Shown here in pieces: positions 62,091 through 64,000 of a stretch of DNA of 64,000 nucleotides. Below the pieces are notes generated by a model that saw only the letters and a program-made list of their open reading frames with translations, had not been told where the DNA came from and ran no database searches. The DNA is from Martinezella calliandrae (GTDB taxonomy: Bacteria; Pseudomonadota; Alphaproteobacteria; Rhizobiales; Rhizobiaceae): assembly GCF_030272695.1 (NCBI RefSeq), contig NZ_JARFYN010000001.1:1-64000 (forward strand). The letters run 5' to 3'. Within the stretch, counting starts at the first letter, position 1. Every line of letters begins with the position of its first letter. The position numbers and the translations under genes are program-made.

Positions 62091-62768
62091 ATGCGCATAC
62101 TGCTCATAGAAGACGACATCAAAACTGGGGAATTCGTCTCGCGCGGCCTGCGGGAAGCAGGACACGTCTGCGACATGCTCGCGGATGGACAGGACGGACT
62201 TTTCCATGCCATCCGCGAGACCTATGACATCTTTATCATCGACCGGATGTTACCCGGTCTCGACGGCCTGTCGATCATGCGCTCAATGCGCGCCGCCGGC
62301 GTCAAGACGCCTGCGCTTTTTCTAACCGCGATCGCAGGCATTGATGACCGGGTGGAAGGTCTCGAGGCAGGCGCCGACGACTACCTCGTCAAACCGTTCG
62401 CCTTCTCCGAACTTCTGGCGCGGATCAACGCCCTCGCCCGCCGTCCGCCCGCTGTCTCCGAAAAGACCATGCTGCAGGTCGCCGACCTGACGATGGACGT
62501 GATGAAACGCCGCGTCACCAGGGCCGGAGTCGAGATCGAACTGCAGCCGCGCGAATTCACGCTGCTGGAAGTTCTCGCCCGCAACGAAGGCCGGGTTCTC
62601 ACCAGGACGATGCTTCTCGAACGCGTATGGGATTTCCATTTCGACCCGAAGACCAGCGTGGTCGAAACGCACATCAGCAGGCTCCGCGGCAAGATCGACA
62701 AGCCCTTCGACGTTCCGCTCCTTCATACGATCAGAAACACCGGTTATTCGTTGCATGCGCCGCGATAA
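62091..62768 (+). CDS. OmpR-family response regulator (heavy-metal/QseB-like)
   Basis: A 225-residue response regulator with D8/D9 and phospho-acceptor D51 (FIIDRMLPG) and Lys in YLVKPFAF. The winged helix has LQPREFTLLEVLARNEGRVLTRTMLLERVWD and ends LHTIRNTGYSLHAP. I chose the ATG giving MRILLIEDD; the upstream frame is not conserved. It overlaps the kinase gene by 14 bases, so the two are translated together. Its type is common for envelope-stress and metal-responsive systems. Confidence 0.92.
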   Translation: MRILLIEDDIKTGEFVSRGLREAGHVCDMLADGQDGLFHAIRETYDIFIIDRMLPGLDGLSIMRSMRAAGVKTPALFLTAIAGIDDRVEGLEAGADDYLVKPFAFSELLARINALARRPPAVSEKTMLQVADLTMDVMKRRVTRAGVEIELQPREFTLLEVLARNEGRVLTRTMLLERVWDFHFDPKTSVVETHISRLRGKIDKPFDVPLLHTIRNTGYSLHAPR

Positions 62769-64000
62769 CATTCTGCGTAGCACATCGTTTCGTCTGGCGT
62801 TGATTTTCTCGCTGATGTTCATCAGCGCGTTCATGGTGACGGGCTTGATCATCTATCAGCTTGTCAAATGGGAATTTCAACAGCGTCAGGATCAGACGAT
62901 CCAGGAGACCTTTGCCGTGATAGCCGCAGCCTACGGCGATCAGGACATCCAGGACCTGCTGGTTACGGTTGAAACCTACAGCAGAGCAAGCAACGACCGC
63001 CAGCGCGTATTTTCGCTCGTCGATCCCTCCGGAAAGGTTCTTGCCGGCAATATTCCCAACCTCAAATTTCCGGAGGGTTGGAGCGACGTTGACGGCGATA
63101 AGATGCAATTGCCAGAGCACCAGCAATACCGGATTTTCTCAGGCACCGTCGACGGAAATCGCCTGACCGTCGGCCTCAGTCAGCGGGAAACCAAAAACAT
63201 TGAAGCGATCATGCTGCAAAGCTTCGGCTGGGCCTCCATCATCGTCTTGCTGCTGGCAATTTGCGGTGGCGTATTGATTGCCCTGCGCGTGCAAAGGCGT
63301 TTTGGCGCCGTTCGAACCACGATGGAACATGTAGCGCGTGGAAACCTCGGAGCACGCGTCCCAATCGTCGGACGCGGCGATGATGTCGATTTGCTGTCCC
63401 ACGACATCAACGACGCCCTTGCCCGCCTGGCGGCGACCGTCGATGGTATGCGGCAAGTCAGCACCGACATAGCCCATGACCTGAAATCCCCACTCAACCG
63501 CCTCAAAATGACGGTCGACGAAGCACTTGCGAAACAGGCATCGGGCATGACGGTCATTCAGGAACTTGAGGCCGCGAGTTCGGAAGCCGACCGCATTAAT
63601 GAAACCTTTGAGGCACTGCTGCGGATTGCTCAGATCGAAGCGGGAGCCCGCAAGTCCAGATTCGGCAAGGTCGACCTCGGCGATGTGCTGCAGTCCCTTG
63701 ATGACATCTATTCCAGCGTCGCCGAGGACAATGGCCAACGGCTCAAAACCAACATTGGTAAGCCCAACGAGGTCATTTTGGGCGATCGGGAACTCCTGAC
63801 GCAGATGTATGCCAACCTCATCGAGAACGCCATTCGCCATTGTCCGGCCGGAACCGATATTGTGGTCAGGTGTGAAGCAGATGCCGACACGATAACGACG
63901 AGTGTCGAAGACAACGGCCCCGGCATTCCGGAGCGGGAACACGGCAACATCTTCCGCCGCCTCTACAGGCTGGAAAAAAGCCGCACATCGCCGGGCAGCG
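62755..64000 (+). CDS. Sensor histidine kinase (partial, runs off the window)
   Basis: The gene starts at an ATG inside the response-regulator gene and continues beyond 64000, with 415 codons visible. Two membrane helices (about residues 15-37 and 150-172) bracket a periplasmic domain of about 110 residues that has no recognisable fold. HAMP and DHp follow with H241 in DIAHDLKSPLNRL. The catalytic domain has N358 in ANLIENAIRH and DNGPGIP (G1). It is the cognate kinase of the preceding regulator; the signal is unknown. Confidence 0.93.
   Translation, partial: MRRDNILRSTSFRLALIFSLMFISAFMVTGLIIYQLVKWEFQQRQDQTIQETFAVIAAAYGDQDIQDLLVTVETYSRASNDRQRVFSLVDPSGKVLAGNIPNLKFPEGWSDVDGDKMQLPEHQQYRIFSGTVDGNRLTVGLSQRETKNIEAIMLQSFGWASIIVLLLAICGGVLIALRVQRRFGAVRTTMEHVARGNLGARVPIVGRGDDVDLLSHDINDALARLAATVDGMRQVSTDIAHDLKSPLNRLKMTVDEALAKQASGMTVIQELEAASSEADRINETFEALLRIAQIEAGARKSRFGKVDLGDVLQSLDDIYSSVAEDNGQRLKTNIGKPNEVILGDRELLTQMYANLIENAIRHCPAGTDIVVRCEADADTITTSVEDNGPGIPEREHGNIFRRLYRLEKSRTSPGS

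Overview
The window is GC-rich chromosomal DNA from an alphaproteobacterium of the Rhizobiales, most likely Rhizobium or a close relative. The evidence is the family content (DUF2794, UPF0314, DUF1344, a chorismate mutase placed between ffh and rpsP, leuC standing apart from leuB and leuD), the gene order dapF-mtaB-ftsY-yciB-UPF0314, and several short palindromic repeats of rhizobial type. I worked from the sequence alone, so species-level placement and all repeat-family names are inference.

Layout. 0-13 kb: single housekeeping and accessory genes (short-chain dehydrogenase, LysE exporter, rlmN, ialB-like gene, YkvA, phhB, low-molecular-weight phosphatase, thpR), the divergent tesA / ybbA-ybbP-like locus, a Bax-inhibitor-1 membrane protein with a structured leader, a GNAT acetyltransferase and DUF2794. 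13-20.4 kb: DUF1223, aconitase acnA, and the cytochrome c maturation genes ccmA, B, C, D and G, including a 57-residue ccmD. 20.5-25.6 kb: a tight minus-strand operon dapF-mtaB-ftsY-yciB-UPF0314 in which ftsY carries two in-frame copies of a palindromic repeat. 25.7-36.4 kb: GNAT, SRPBCC and MBL-fold genes, then the translation and secretion cluster ffh, chorismate mutase, rpsP, rimM, trmD, rplS, an amino-acid ABC pair without an ATPase, and leuC. 36.4-53 kb: an EamA exporter divergent from its likely MarR regulator across two operator palindromes, an aldo-keto reductase, an L,D-transpeptidase, a response regulator with a cyclic-nucleotide-binding protein, exodeoxyribonuclease III, lolA, ftsK, glnK-amtB behind a sigma-54 promoter, tesB, a FAD monooxygenase, and a thioredoxin/LON-domain/Trm112 group.

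53.3-64 kb is the most accessory-looking part. It opens with tRNA-Gly(GCC). There follow a class III-like PPK2 polyphosphate kinase translationally coupled to a P2-type cation ATPase, a broken small gene, and a 5'-truncated, frameshifted autotransporter. A degenerate copy of the 3' half of the same tRNA lies about 90 bp beyond the truncated autotransporter end. This looks like an old tRNA-targeted insertion of about 6 kb without an integrase. After it come DUF1007 and DUF1344 proteins, a small secreted protein, a four-repeat DUF347-type membrane protein and an OmpR-type two-component system whose kinase runs off the end of the window.

The observations I rate highest are the PPK2/P-type ATPase operon inside the tRNA-flanked segment, the palindromic repeats inside the ftsY reading frame, the promoter-to-terminator leader unit in front of ffh, and the small uncharacterised envelope/two-component module at the right end.
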